From NCBI RefSeq assembly GCF_003290025.1, contig NZ_QNHG01000003.1:210435-274434 (forward strand): 64,000 nt of DNA. The letters are read 5' to 3'. Every line of letters begins with the position of its first letter. Positions within the stretch are counted from its first letter, which is position 1. Of the stretch, positions 27,209-34,759 are shown piece by piece. This stretch comes from Pseudogemmobacter bohemicus. Lineage in GTDB: Bacteria; Pseudomonadota; Alphaproteobacteria; Rhodobacterales; Rhodobacteraceae. Below the pieces are notes generated by a model, which did no database searches, was not told the origin of the DNA, and was given only the letters and a program-made list of their open reading frames with translations. The position numbers were made by a program, and so were the translations under genes.

Positions 27209-27624
27209 CGGAATTCACCCCCTGGGCCAGCCTTGCCGGCGGCGCGCTGATCGGGCTGGCCGTGGTGCTGCTGATGGCGCTTCATGGGAGGATTGCCGGC
27301 ATGACCGGAGTTCTGACGGGGGTATTGACCGGAGAGCGTGGCTGGCGGCTGGCTTTCCTGGCCGGCGCGGTGCTGGCGCCTTTGCTGATCACCCGGGTCC
27401 TTGGCGCGGAAGTGCCGTTCGCCAGCCCGGCCGGCTGGCCCTGGATCCTTGTCAGCGGGCTCTTGGTGGGGATCGGGGTCACCTTTGGTGGCGGCTGCAC
27501 CTCGGGTCACGGCATCTGCGGCAATGCGCGGTTGTCGAAACGCTCGATCCTGGCGACGATCTGCTTCATGCTGAGCGCGGGCGTGACGGTCTATGGGATC
27601 CGCCACCTGATCGGAGGTCTGTGA
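27205..27624 (+). CDS. YeeE/YedE-family sulfur transport protein, first half
   Basis: The 139-residue protein from a GTG start has four membrane segments and the signature GIGVTFGGGCTSGHGICGNARLSKRS with the conserved Cys used in thiosulfate/sulfur handling. It corresponds to PmpA-type half proteins that pair with a second half encoded next. The start overlaps the DUF2892 stop. Confidence 0.85.
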   Translation: MTEFTPWASLAGGALIGLAVVLLMALHGRIAGMTGVLTGVLTGERGWRLAFLAGAVLAPLLITRVLGAEVPFASPAGWPWILVSGLLVGIGVTFGGGCTSGHGICGNARLSKRSILATICFMLSAGVTVYGIRHLIGGL

Positions 27625-27625
27625 C

Positions 27626-28039
27626 ATGCCAGTGATCGCGGCGGCTCTGATCGGGATGATCTTTGGCAGCGGCATCCTGCTGGGGGGTATGGCGAACCCG
27701 GCCAAGGTGCTGAATTTCTTTGATGTCGCCGGCAACTGGGATCCGTCTTTGCTCTTTGTCATGGGCGGCGCGCTGGCGGTGGGTTTTATCGGCTACCGTC
27801 TGGTCCTGAGGCGCCCGCGCCCGGTCTTTGACACGCGGTTCCACCTGCCGGCCAAAAGCACCATCGATACAAGCCTCATCGGGGGCTCGATCCTGTTCGG
27901 GATCGGCTGGGGTATTGCCGGCTTTTGCCCGGGCGGCGCGATTCCGGGGCTGGGTCTCTTGCGCCCCGAGCCGCTGCTCTTCCTTGCCGCCATGAGCGCG
28001 GGCATCCTGATCGCCCGCCGGATAAGGGGCGCGCGGTGA
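27626..28039 (+). CDS. DUF6691/YeeE-YedE-like sulfur transport protein, second half
   Basis: The 137-residue protein has four membrane segments and the motifs MANPAKVLNFFDVAGNWDPSLLFVMGGAL and GWGIAGFCPGGAIPGL with the conserved Cys. It pairs with the previous gene (PmpAB-like). The first ATG lies 1 bp after the previous stop, and its own stop overlaps the GTG of the SulP gene. Confidence 0.85.
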   Translation: MPVIAAALIGMIFGSGILLGGMANPAKVLNFFDVAGNWDPSLLFVMGGALAVGFIGYRLVLRRPRPVFDTRFHLPAKSTIDTSLIGGSILFGIGWGIAGFCPGGAIPGLGLLRPEPLLFLAAMSAGILIARRIRGAR

Positions 28040-29790
28040 AGCGCCTCGGCCACTGGATGCCGATCCTTGACTGGGGGCGGCGCTATGATCGCGCCACGTT
28101 CAGTGCCGATCTGCTGGCGGCAGTGATCGTGACGATCATGCTGATCCCGCAAAGCCTTGCCTATGCGATGCTGGCGGGGATGCCGCCCGAGGCCGGGCTT
28201 TACGCCTCGATCCTACCCTTGGTGGCCTATGCGCTGTTCGGCACCAGCCGCGTGCTGGCGGTGGGGCCGGTGGCGGTGGTCTCGCTGATGACCGCCTCGG
28301 CGGTGGCGCCGGTGGTGCTGGCGGGGCTGACCGACGCGATGACGGCCGCGATGGTGCTGGCGCTGATGTCGGGCGCGATGCTGGTGGCGATGGGGTTGCT
28401 CCGGCTGGGGTTTCTGGCGAATTTCCTCAGCCATCCGGTGATTTCCGGCTTTATCACCGCCTCGGGTCTGCTGATCGCGGCGGGGCAGCTGGGCTATCTG
28501 TTTGGAGCTGGCGGTGGTGGCTCGACCCTGCCGGCGGTGATTTCGCGTCTGACCGATGCCGGGGGCATCAACCCCGCCACCTGTGCCATCGGGTTTGGGG
28601 CGCTGGTGTTCCTGTGGTTCGCCCGCAGCCGGCTGAAGCCGCTTCTGACCGGGCTGGGCATGGGCGCGGGTGCGGCCAGCGTGATCACCCGCGCCGCGCC
28701 GGTTATGGCGGTTTTCGCGACCATAGCGCTGTCAAAGGGGTTTGACCTTGGCGCCCGGGGCGTGGCGCTGGTTGGCCAGGTGCCGGCCGGACTGCCGGTC
28801 CTTGGATTGCCGCAGGTGGATATGGCGCTGATCCTTGCCCTGGCGCCGGCGGCTTTCCTGATCTCGATCGTCGGCTTCGTGGAATCGGTTTCCGTCGCCC
28901 GCACCCTCGCCGCGAGACGGCGTGAGCGGATCGGCCCGGATCAGGAGCTTATGGGCCTTGGCGCCGCCAATCTTGCGGCGGGGATCAGCGGCGCCTTTCC
29001 GGTGACAGGGGGCTTCGCGCGGTCGGTGGTGAATTTCGACGCGGGCGCGCAGACGCCGGCGGCGGGCGCCTTTACCGCCATTGGCATCGCGCTGGCGGCC
29101 TTGTTCCTCGCGCCATTGCTTGCCGCGCTGCCGCAGGCGACACTGGCCGCGACGATCATCGTGGCGGTGCTGTCGCTGGTCGATCTGCCGGCACTGGCGC
29201 GGGTCTGGGCCTGGTCGCGCCATGATTTCGCGGCGATGCTGGCAACGATCATCGTGACGCTGGGCTTTGGCGTCGAGGCCGGGATCTCGGTCGGTGTCGC
29301 GCTGTCGATCCTCCTGGTCCTGTGGCGTGCAAGCCATCCGCATTCCGCCGTGGTAGGCCAGGTGCCGGGAACGGAACATTACCGCAATATCAGCCGCCAT
29401 CAGGTGATCACCCATCCGGCGGTGCTGTCCCTGCGCGTCGATGAAAGCCTCTGGTTCGGCAATGCGCGGTTTCTTGAGGAAAAGATCGAGGCGTTGGCCG
29501 CCTGCAGTCCCGGGCTGAAGCATATCGTCCTGATGTGCCCGGCGGTGAATGATATCGACGCCAGCGCGCTGGAGAGCCTTGCCGATATCAACAGCCGCCT
29601 GGTGGATGCCGGCATCCGGTTCCACCTCTCCGAGGTCAAGGGGCCGGTGATGGACCGGCTCAGGCGCAGCGATTTCCTCGCCGGCCTCAGCGGCGAGGTT
29701 TTCCTCAGCCAGCATGAGGCGATGTGCCGGCTCGGGCAGATGCCCGAATGCCGCGAGACCGGGGGGGCAGAGGGAAGGGCGGCTGGGTGA
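28036..29790 (+). CDS. SulP-family anion transporter with STAS domain
   Basis: The 584-residue protein from GTG (overlapping the preceding stop) has the SulP transmembrane core (LLAAVIVTIMLIPQSLAYAMLAGMPPEAGLYASILPLVAYALFGTS; GFVESVSVARTLAARR; LMGLGAANLAAGISGAFPVTGGFARSVVNFDAGAQT) and a C-terminal STAS domain from about residue 440 (VLSLRVDESLWFGNARFLEEKI; IVLMCPAVNDIDASALESLADIN). Such proteins move sulfate or bicarbonate; position in a sulfide-oxidation cluster suggests sulfate or sulfite, by inference. Confidence 0.93.
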   Translation: MKRLGHWMPILDWGRRYDRATFSADLLAAVIVTIMLIPQSLAYAMLAGMPPEAGLYASILPLVAYALFGTSRVLAVGPVAVVSLMTASAVAPVVLAGLTDAMTAAMVLALMSGAMLVAMGLLRLGFLANFLSHPVISGFITASGLLIAAGQLGYLFGAGGGGSTLPAVISRLTDAGGINPATCAIGFGALVFLWFARSRLKPLLTGLGMGAGAASVITRAAPVMAVFATIALSKGFDLGARGVALVGQVPAGLPVLGLPQVDMALILALAPAAFLISIVGFVESVSVARTLAARRRERIGPDQELMGLGAANLAAGISGAFPVTGGFARSVVNFDAGAQTPAAGAFTAIGIALAALFLAPLLAALPQATLAATIIVAVLSLVDLPALARVWAWSRHDFAAMLATIIVTLGFGVEAGISVGVALSILLVLWRASHPHSAVVGQVPGTEHYRNISRHQVITHPAVLSLRVDESLWFGNARFLEEKIEALAACSPGLKHIVLMCPAVNDIDASALESLADINSRLVDAGIRFHLSEVKGPVMDRLRRSDFLAGLSGEVFLSQHEAMCRLGQMPECRETGGAEGRAAG

Positions 29791-29899
29791 ACGAAAAACG
29801 AAGGCCCCGCCGGATTTCGCTTGAAGCCGGCCGCGCTGGCGGCGAAACCTGTGCGCCGCAATGCCGCATAAGACGGCGCGCGCATTCAGGAGGCCGGGT

Positions 29900-30910
29900 T
29901 TGACGACAGCGGAAATGGCACTGGAAGAAGAGTTGCGGCTGGTCGGGCAGATGGTCGAGGGCGCGCTGCCCCTCTGGCCACTGCCACCGGGTGCGAAAAC
30001 CAGCCTGCTGAACATCGCCGAGAACCTGACCTGGCTGGTCGAGGCCGGTGATTTCCGCTCGGTCCTGCGGGTGCATCGTCCGGGCTATCACACGCGCACC
30101 GGCATCGGCCAGGAACTGGCCTGGAGCCAGGCGCTGGCGCGTGATGCGGGCATCGACACGCCGGCGGTGATCGCCGGGGTGAATGGGGCGCTGGTGCAGG
30201 AGGCGCGGTTGCCCGGCAGCCTTGAGTCCGGTCGCTACATGGTGATGTTCGATTTCGCGCCGGGCCGGCAGCCAGGGCCGGATGACGACCTGGTGGCGCC
30301 CTTCCGCAGCCTCGGCGCGATTGCGGCGCGCACGCATATCCACGCGCGCGGCTGGCACCCGACGGAGCCGCTGGAGCGCCTCGTCTGGGATGCGGCGGCG
30401 GTTTTCGGGCCAGAGCCGACCTGGGGCGACTGGCGCGACGGCCCCAATGTGACACCCGGAATCCGCGCGGTGCTGGAAGAGGTCGAACAGATGGTCCACC
30501 GCCGCCTCGCCGCCTGGGGCAAGGGGCAGGCACGCTATGGGCTGATCCATGGCGATATGCGCCTGACCAACCTGCTGATCGACGGCACGCGGACCGTGTT
30601 GATTGATTTCGACGATTCCGGGATGGGCTGGTATCTCTACGATTTCGCGGCGGCGGTGAGCTTTATGGAGGATCACCCCCAGGTGCCCGCATTGCGTGCC
30701 GCCTGGGTCGAGGGATACCGCTCGGTCGCGCCGCTGTCGCCGGAAGAAGAGCAGGAGATCGACACGTTCGTGATGCTGCGGCGGCTGGCCCTGCTCGCCT
30801 GGATCGGCAGCCATATCGAGGCACCCGAGCCCCGCGCCATGGCCCCGCATTTCGCCGCAGGCACCGCGCGGCTCGGGCAGGCCTGGCTCGACCGTCTCGC
30901 CTCGGAGTGA
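29900..30910 (+). CDS. Phosphotransferase of the aminoglycoside/homoserine-kinase-like family
   Basis: The protein has 336 residues if TTG 29900 is used, which follows AGGAGG by about 6 bases; MALEEE (29915) is an alternative. The APH-fold kinase shows VLRVHRPGYH (Lys-lobe), catalytic loop YGLIHGDMRLTNLLI near residue 215 and DFG-like LIDFDDSGMGWYLYDFAAAV. Substrate unknown; related proteins phosphorylate small alcohols or act near sugar metabolism. It is the last chromosomal-looking gene before the acquired region. Confidence 0.85.
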   Translation: MTTAEMALEEELRLVGQMVEGALPLWPLPPGAKTSLLNIAENLTWLVEAGDFRSVLRVHRPGYHTRTGIGQELAWSQALARDAGIDTPAVIAGVNGALVQEARLPGSLESGRYMVMFDFAPGRQPGPDDDLVAPFRSLGAIAARTHIHARGWHPTEPLERLVWDAAAVFGPEPTWGDWRDGPNVTPGIRAVLEEVEQMVHRRLAAWGKGQARYGLIHGDMRLTNLLIDGTRTVLIDFDDSGMGWYLYDFAAAVSFMEDHPQVPALRAAWVEGYRSVAPLSPEEEQEIDTFVMLRRLALLAWIGSHIEAPEPRAMAPHFAAGTARLGQAWLDRLASE

Positions 30911-31096
30911 GCGCGCAATCGGCGCGGCCCTTGTTAGCCGGAACGCCTCCGGTCTCTCGCCGCCTCGAGCAAGCTGGACCTCGAAGCCCGAACGACCGTC
31001 AGCGATGCGGTCACGGGCCTGCCTTCGGCCTCTCGTGATGACGGCCCGCCCGCGAGGCAATTCGATCTGACTGTCCTCCCGGTCCAGATCACGCTT

Positions 31097-31990
31097 TTGT
31101 CTGCCGATGCGGATTTCAGCTGCCGGCAGAAGGGCGCGCTTGCCAATCCTGCAGTGGATGGAGTCCTTATCGTCCTAGACGAACTTCACACCTACCGAGG
31201 AAGGCAAGGGGCGGATGTGGCGATTCTTGTTCGACGCCTACGGAGCCGCTGCGTGCCTCTTAAAGCACCGATTTGTATAGGCACTTCGGCGACAATGGCG
31301 AGCGAAGGCTCGGGCGAAAGCCGCGCTCAAGCCGTAGCGGCAGTTGCGACACGGCTGTTCGGCGCGACGATCGGTCCGGACGCCGTCATAGATGAAACAT
31401 TGCAGAGGGCAACAGATGATGGGCTGACCCTCGATTTGGTGCGGCCACGCCTCGCATCAGTTTTGACCGCACCGCTACCAGACGTGATGACAGATAACGA
31501 TCTACGGTCGAATCCCCTCGCCGTTTGGGCCGAGCTCGAAATCGGACTGGAAGATGGCCAGGAACTTACCCGAAAGAAACCGACACCGTTTGGCGCTGCG
31601 GTGGCCAGATTGTCAGAGGCCAGCGGTGTTTTGCCGGAGGTTTGTCGGGATGTGTTTTCGACATTCCTGACACGGGTGAGCCTCCCCGAGGCTGACCGTG
31701 GCGGGGCAGCATCAGGCGCGTTCCTTGCATTCAAGCTTCATCGGTTCATTTCTGGCGCGGGGGAGATTCACACCACGCTGACTGAGGCTCCTCGAACTGT
31801 CATGTTCGAGGGGCAACTCGAGGATCCGGATGCTCCAGGAAATCGCCTGTATCCAACCAGGTTCTGCCGCGATTGCGGACACGAGGTCCATGTCGTCACC
31901 AAATCCGAAGATGCTGAAGGGCTTCGGTTCCTCGCTAGAAACATCGATGACACACCGATCGAGACAGACGACGGTGATATCGCAGGCTAA
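31097..31990 (+). pseudogene. Internal fragment of a large DEAD/DEAH-box helicase
   Basis: The 297-residue frame carries motif II as VLDELHTYRGRQGADVAILVRRLRSR, motif III as CIGTSATMASEG, and later LYPTRFCRDCGHEVHVV, a Cys pair like that of YprA-type helicases with a DUF1998 region. Such helicases exceed 1,000 residues, and both motif I upstream and the C-terminal helicase half downstream are missing. Sequence before 31097 shows no matching coding. It is the first feature after the chromosomal gene at 30910, so it is probably a remnant of an older island. Confidence 0.75.
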
Positions 31991-32241
31991 CGAAACACGC
32001 ATCAAGATGTCCCTTGGTGATCGAAGCCCAATCGAATACCGTAAAAGCCTCGGCCTCATGCCGTGAAACCAGTCCAAGGTTTTGTCCGCATCCCCCCGGG
32101 TCACTTCTGGGTGGAAATCAACACGCAGTCATCATGAACGCGACCGTCAAAGGTCTGGCGGCAAGCCACACGAGGGTTGCAAACGCAGATCTACGCGGCA
32201 GATATACCCATGAATAGCAAAGAAGCAGCCTGGGAGGGCGG

Positions 32242-33189
32242 ATGGATCCGGTTGAAGCTCGAGCCTACCTGCAAGCGCATCCCTTGCGGATTGGCGTGTC
32301 TACCCGCTCTCTGTTCGAACTGGATGCGGAGGACAGGATATTCAGCGACGAGGGCGTTGATGCCTATGTGAAGTATCAACGCGAGCACGAGGAGGATATC
32401 CTCGGAGAAGGTGCCGCATTCCAGACCATAAAGCGGATTCTGGCGCTGAACGAAGATCCTGCCAGCCCCTATGTCGAAGTCGTCTTGATGTCGAAGAACT
32501 CGCCAGACCTGTCGCTCCGGGCATTCACTTCCGCGAAGGCTTACGGTCTCCCGATCCGGCATGGCAGCTTTACCAGCGGCAGATCCCTCGCCCCTTACCT
32601 GCCGGCTTGGGGGATCGACCTCTTTCTTTCCAACGATGAAACAGATGTGAGGTCCGCGGCCGCAAGTGGCGCCGCGTCGGCACTTCTGCGGAAACGCCCG
32701 CCTGACCTGGGTGATGCCCTAGACGACGGCGAATTGCGGGTCGCCTTCGACGGAGATGCTGTCATTTTCGGCCCGGAGTCCGATGCGATTTATGCAAGGT
32801 CCGGGTTGGAACAGTTCCTTACCCATGAAGCTGACAACGCCCAGGTGCCGATGCAGCCTGGTCCGCTCGCAGGGTTCTTCAGAAAGCTCAGCATGCTCAG
32901 GGCGATACATATGAACCCGAGCCGCGTGAGCAAAGTGCGGATTGCCGTTGTCACTGCCCGTAACGCTCCAGCCCATGCGCGGGCCATCCATACTTTACGG
33001 TCTTGGGGCGCAGACGCCGATGAGGCGCATTTCGTGGGCCGGAACAGCAAGGCTCCCATTCTGAAAGCTATGGGTGCCCATATCTTCTTCGATGACCAGG
33101 CGGCACATGTCGACAAGGCCTCCTCAGTGGTTCCGTCCGGCCTCGTTCCAGGGCCTCATGCGCCAGACGCCCCCGTGATCCCTGCCTGA
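32242..33189 (+). CDS. Cytosolic 5'-nucleotidase-like protein
   Basis: The 315-residue protein resembles bacterial homologues of NT5C1-type 5'-nucleotidases: LRIGVSTRSLFELDAEDRIF at the N terminus, VVLMSKNSPDLSLRAF, FTSGRSLAPYL, LFLSNDETDV, VAFDGDAVIFGPESDAI near residue 170 and IFFDDQAAHVDKASS near 280 (haloacid-dehalogenase-type Asp residues). It seems intact. It lies 310 bp before the relic transposon end. A C-terminal fragment of a related gene is at 49621. Possible roles are nucleotide salvage or nucleotide depletion in defence; the latter is inference. Confidence 0.8.
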   Translation: MDPVEARAYLQAHPLRIGVSTRSLFELDAEDRIFSDEGVDAYVKYQREHEEDILGEGAAFQTIKRILALNEDPASPYVEVVLMSKNSPDLSLRAFTSAKAYGLPIRHGSFTSGRSLAPYLPAWGIDLFLSNDETDVRSAAASGAASALLRKRPPDLGDALDDGELRVAFDGDAVIFGPESDAIYARSGLEQFLTHEADNAQVPMQPGPLAGFFRKLSMLRAIHMNPSRVSKVRIAVVTARNAPAHARAIHTLRSWGADADEAHFVGRNSKAPILKAMGAHIFFDDQAAHVDKASSVVPSGLVPGPHAPDAPVIPA

Positions 33190-33500
33190 AGTAAACGATG
33201 TTTCGCCCGCACTGTCACGGGCTTGCGCCCCGCGCGCGAAATCGGTCGATCTGCCGCGATAGCCGAAAAGTTTTGATCTCTTGAAATACGCCCCCGACAT
33301 TCGACCGCCGGAGCACAACAGTTCACATTGGACGGACAACCGGTAGGCCCAATCTGGCTGCGCCGTGATGTGGAAGGGATCCTTAGATCGCATGCGGAGG
33401 CACGCCCTGCGGATACGACGTTCGGCTCCAAGCCTCATTAGATCACATAATTTATAAGTGATTACTGTATGTTAAGCGGGGTCTTCGGAGAAATAGGTCG
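33190..33500. other. No gene seen
   Basis: This stretch between the 5'-nucleotidase gene and the relic right end has no convincing coding frame. Short frames on both strands lack ribosome sites and family motifs. It ends in an AT-rich part (33430-33480). Confidence 0.5.
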
Positions 33501-33562
33501 ATTCTTCTTGACGGGGGTGTGCGTGCTTATGCCTCAAACGTGCATACTTATGCTACGTTGAC
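33501..33562 (+). repeat. Relic right end of an older Tn7-like element
   Basis: These 62 bp closely match 57650-57716, the right end of the intact element, in the same orientation. Shared features are TTCTTGAC(A)GGGGGTGTGC and two 14-bp sites, GTGCGTGCTTATGC (33519-33532) and GTGCATACTTATGC (33540-33553), 21 bp apart. The end reads CTACGTTGAC instead of CTCGTTGGCA, one base shorter. It abuts the GCTTG duplication and the left terminus of the intact element. Confidence 0.75.
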
Positions 33563-33567
33563 GCTTG
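33563..33567 (+). repeat. Left copy of the 5-bp target site duplication GCTTG
   Basis: GCTTG directly precedes the left terminus TGCCAA and is repeated at 57717-57721 directly after the right terminus TTGGCA. Five bases is the normal Tn7-family duplication length. Confidence 0.8.
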
Positions 33568-33707
33568 TGCCAATCCAGCATAAGGATGCACAGCGAATCA
33601 TTTCGCTCAGTTTTAAATCTTGTTTTGTTAATTGTTTTCAGTATGTTATCTGCCTGTCAATTCGACTCTGCAGCATAAGTATGCACACCCACGGCATAAG
33701 TATGCAC
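33568..33707 (-). repeat. Left end of the Tn7-like element with three 14-bp transposase-binding-like sites
   Basis: The terminal repeat TGCCAATCCA is followed by site 1 GCATAAGGATGCAC (33578-33591). Sites 2 and 3, both GCATAAGTATGCAC, lie at 33673-33686 and 33694-33707, 21 bp apart. Each is the reverse complement of the right-end sites. A spaced outer site and paired inner sites resemble the left end of Tn7. Confidence 0.8.
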
Positions 33708-33781
33708 GCCTCAACCAGCACTCGGCCATGAAAAAGGCCCGCACAGGGCGAGCCACTTTTCGTCCGGATATCTGATCTTGG

Positions 33782-34759
33782 TCAGCGGTCGCGGTCGAGC
33801 ATTTCCATGAGCTTTTCAGGATCTACGCTCTCGCGGAAGTCGGGCAAGGTGAAAGGCGAGTAGCCCTCTGGCAGGCCATAAATCTGAGCGAACGCTTTCA
33901 CAAAATGCTCCCGCGTGGCGACCTTGCCGCCTGCCATAGCGCTGATCGTGAACGCCTCGATCAACATCTCAATCACGAGGCCCCAGCGATACGCGCATCC
34001 GTGGATCAACCTTTCTAAAAAGTCAGGCTCAGAAAGGCCATCGAAATTGACCCCAGCCTTGTCGGCATAACTGTATGCCAAGGTGTTGATCTCTTCGATA
34101 TCTTCGTCCGGGTTGATCATCTCGAAATGAACCGGTGTCATAAGGAAGCGGAGTTGCCGGCGATCCTCGGTCGGGCGGTCCTTCTCTATGTGACGAGCGA
34201 GATCAGGGACGCCGGAAAGGACCAGCATCATCGGCCAAGTCGTATCCTTCATCAGGGACTTGAAGTTGTCGAGCATCGCGCGGTTCGCCGCCTCACCTGT
34301 ATCGGTGAACATATGCTGGGCCTCATCGATATGGAGACCAACGACGCCGGCCTCCTTTGCCTGACGACGGACCATCCGCCAAATGTAACCAGCGTCCCTC
34401 CGACCATCGGCAGGATACCCGAGTGCCTCGAGCACCGTGTTCCCTCCCTCTCGCCAGTTGGCTTTGCCGACGAGCGTGCAGCTGACGAAACGGGCCGGGC
34501 GATCATCCGGCATGAGAGTGTTGGAGGTGTTCAGTTGCTCCACCAGTCGCTGAAGCTCGCGGGTCTTTCCGACCCGAGACTTTCCAGTGACGAGAAGCCC
34601 GCGTGCTTCAAACTCCCTGCACGAGGCCGCCTTGGTGTAATAGTCGGTCACACAGCGGATCAGAGATTCCCGCAGGAATTTTGCCCTGGGAAAGGGGTAA
34701 TGTCCGGATTGCAACGGCGCGCGGACCGAGACCACTTCCATGTCGACGAACGTAGTCAT
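33782..34759 (-). CDS. tnsC: TnsC/TniB-like transposition ATPase
   Basis: The 325-residue AAA+ protein has Walker A LLVTGKSRVGKTRELQRLV near residue 58, Walker B GVVGLHIDEAQHMF near 145, sensor-like MMLVLSGVPDLARHI and a C-terminal extension. In Tn7-type systems TnsC couples target recognition (TniQ/TnsD) to the transposase. The ATG overlaps the tnsB-like stop by 4 bp. The stop lies 75 bp from the last left-end site, so it is the outermost gene on that side. Confidence 0.9.
   Translation of the reverse strand: MTTFVDMEVVSVRAPLQSGHYPFPRAKFLRESLIRCVTDYYTKAASCREFEARGLLVTGKSRVGKTRELQRLVEQLNTSNTLMPDDRPARFVSCTLVGKANWREGGNTVLEALGYPADGRRDAGYIWRMVRRQAKEAGVVGLHIDEAQHMFTDTGEAANRAMLDNFKSLMKDTTWPMMLVLSGVPDLARHIEKDRPTEDRRQLRFLMTPVHFEMINPDEDIEEINTLAYSYADKAGVNFDGLSEPDFLERLIHGCAYRWGLVIEMLIEAFTISAMAGGKVATREHFVKAFAQIYGLPEGYSPFTLPDFRESVDPEKLMEMLDRDR

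Noticed and set aside
30911..31096. Search for a left end of the older Tn7-like element
   Set aside because: No GCATAAG-type sites or TGCCAA terminus were found between the phosphotransferase gene and the helicase fragment, so no left end is annotated.
32242..33189. Calling the 5'-nucleotidase part of the intact transposon
   Set aside because: It lies outside the left terminus at 33568 and beyond the relic right end, so it cannot belong to the intact element.
33519..33707. Short repeats considered as a CRISPR array
   Set aside because: Units are 14 bp, in two orientations with irregular spacing (95 and 21 bp), and recur at the other end of the element; they fit transposase-binding sites. 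No cas genes are present, so the element is not a CRISPR-associated transposon either.
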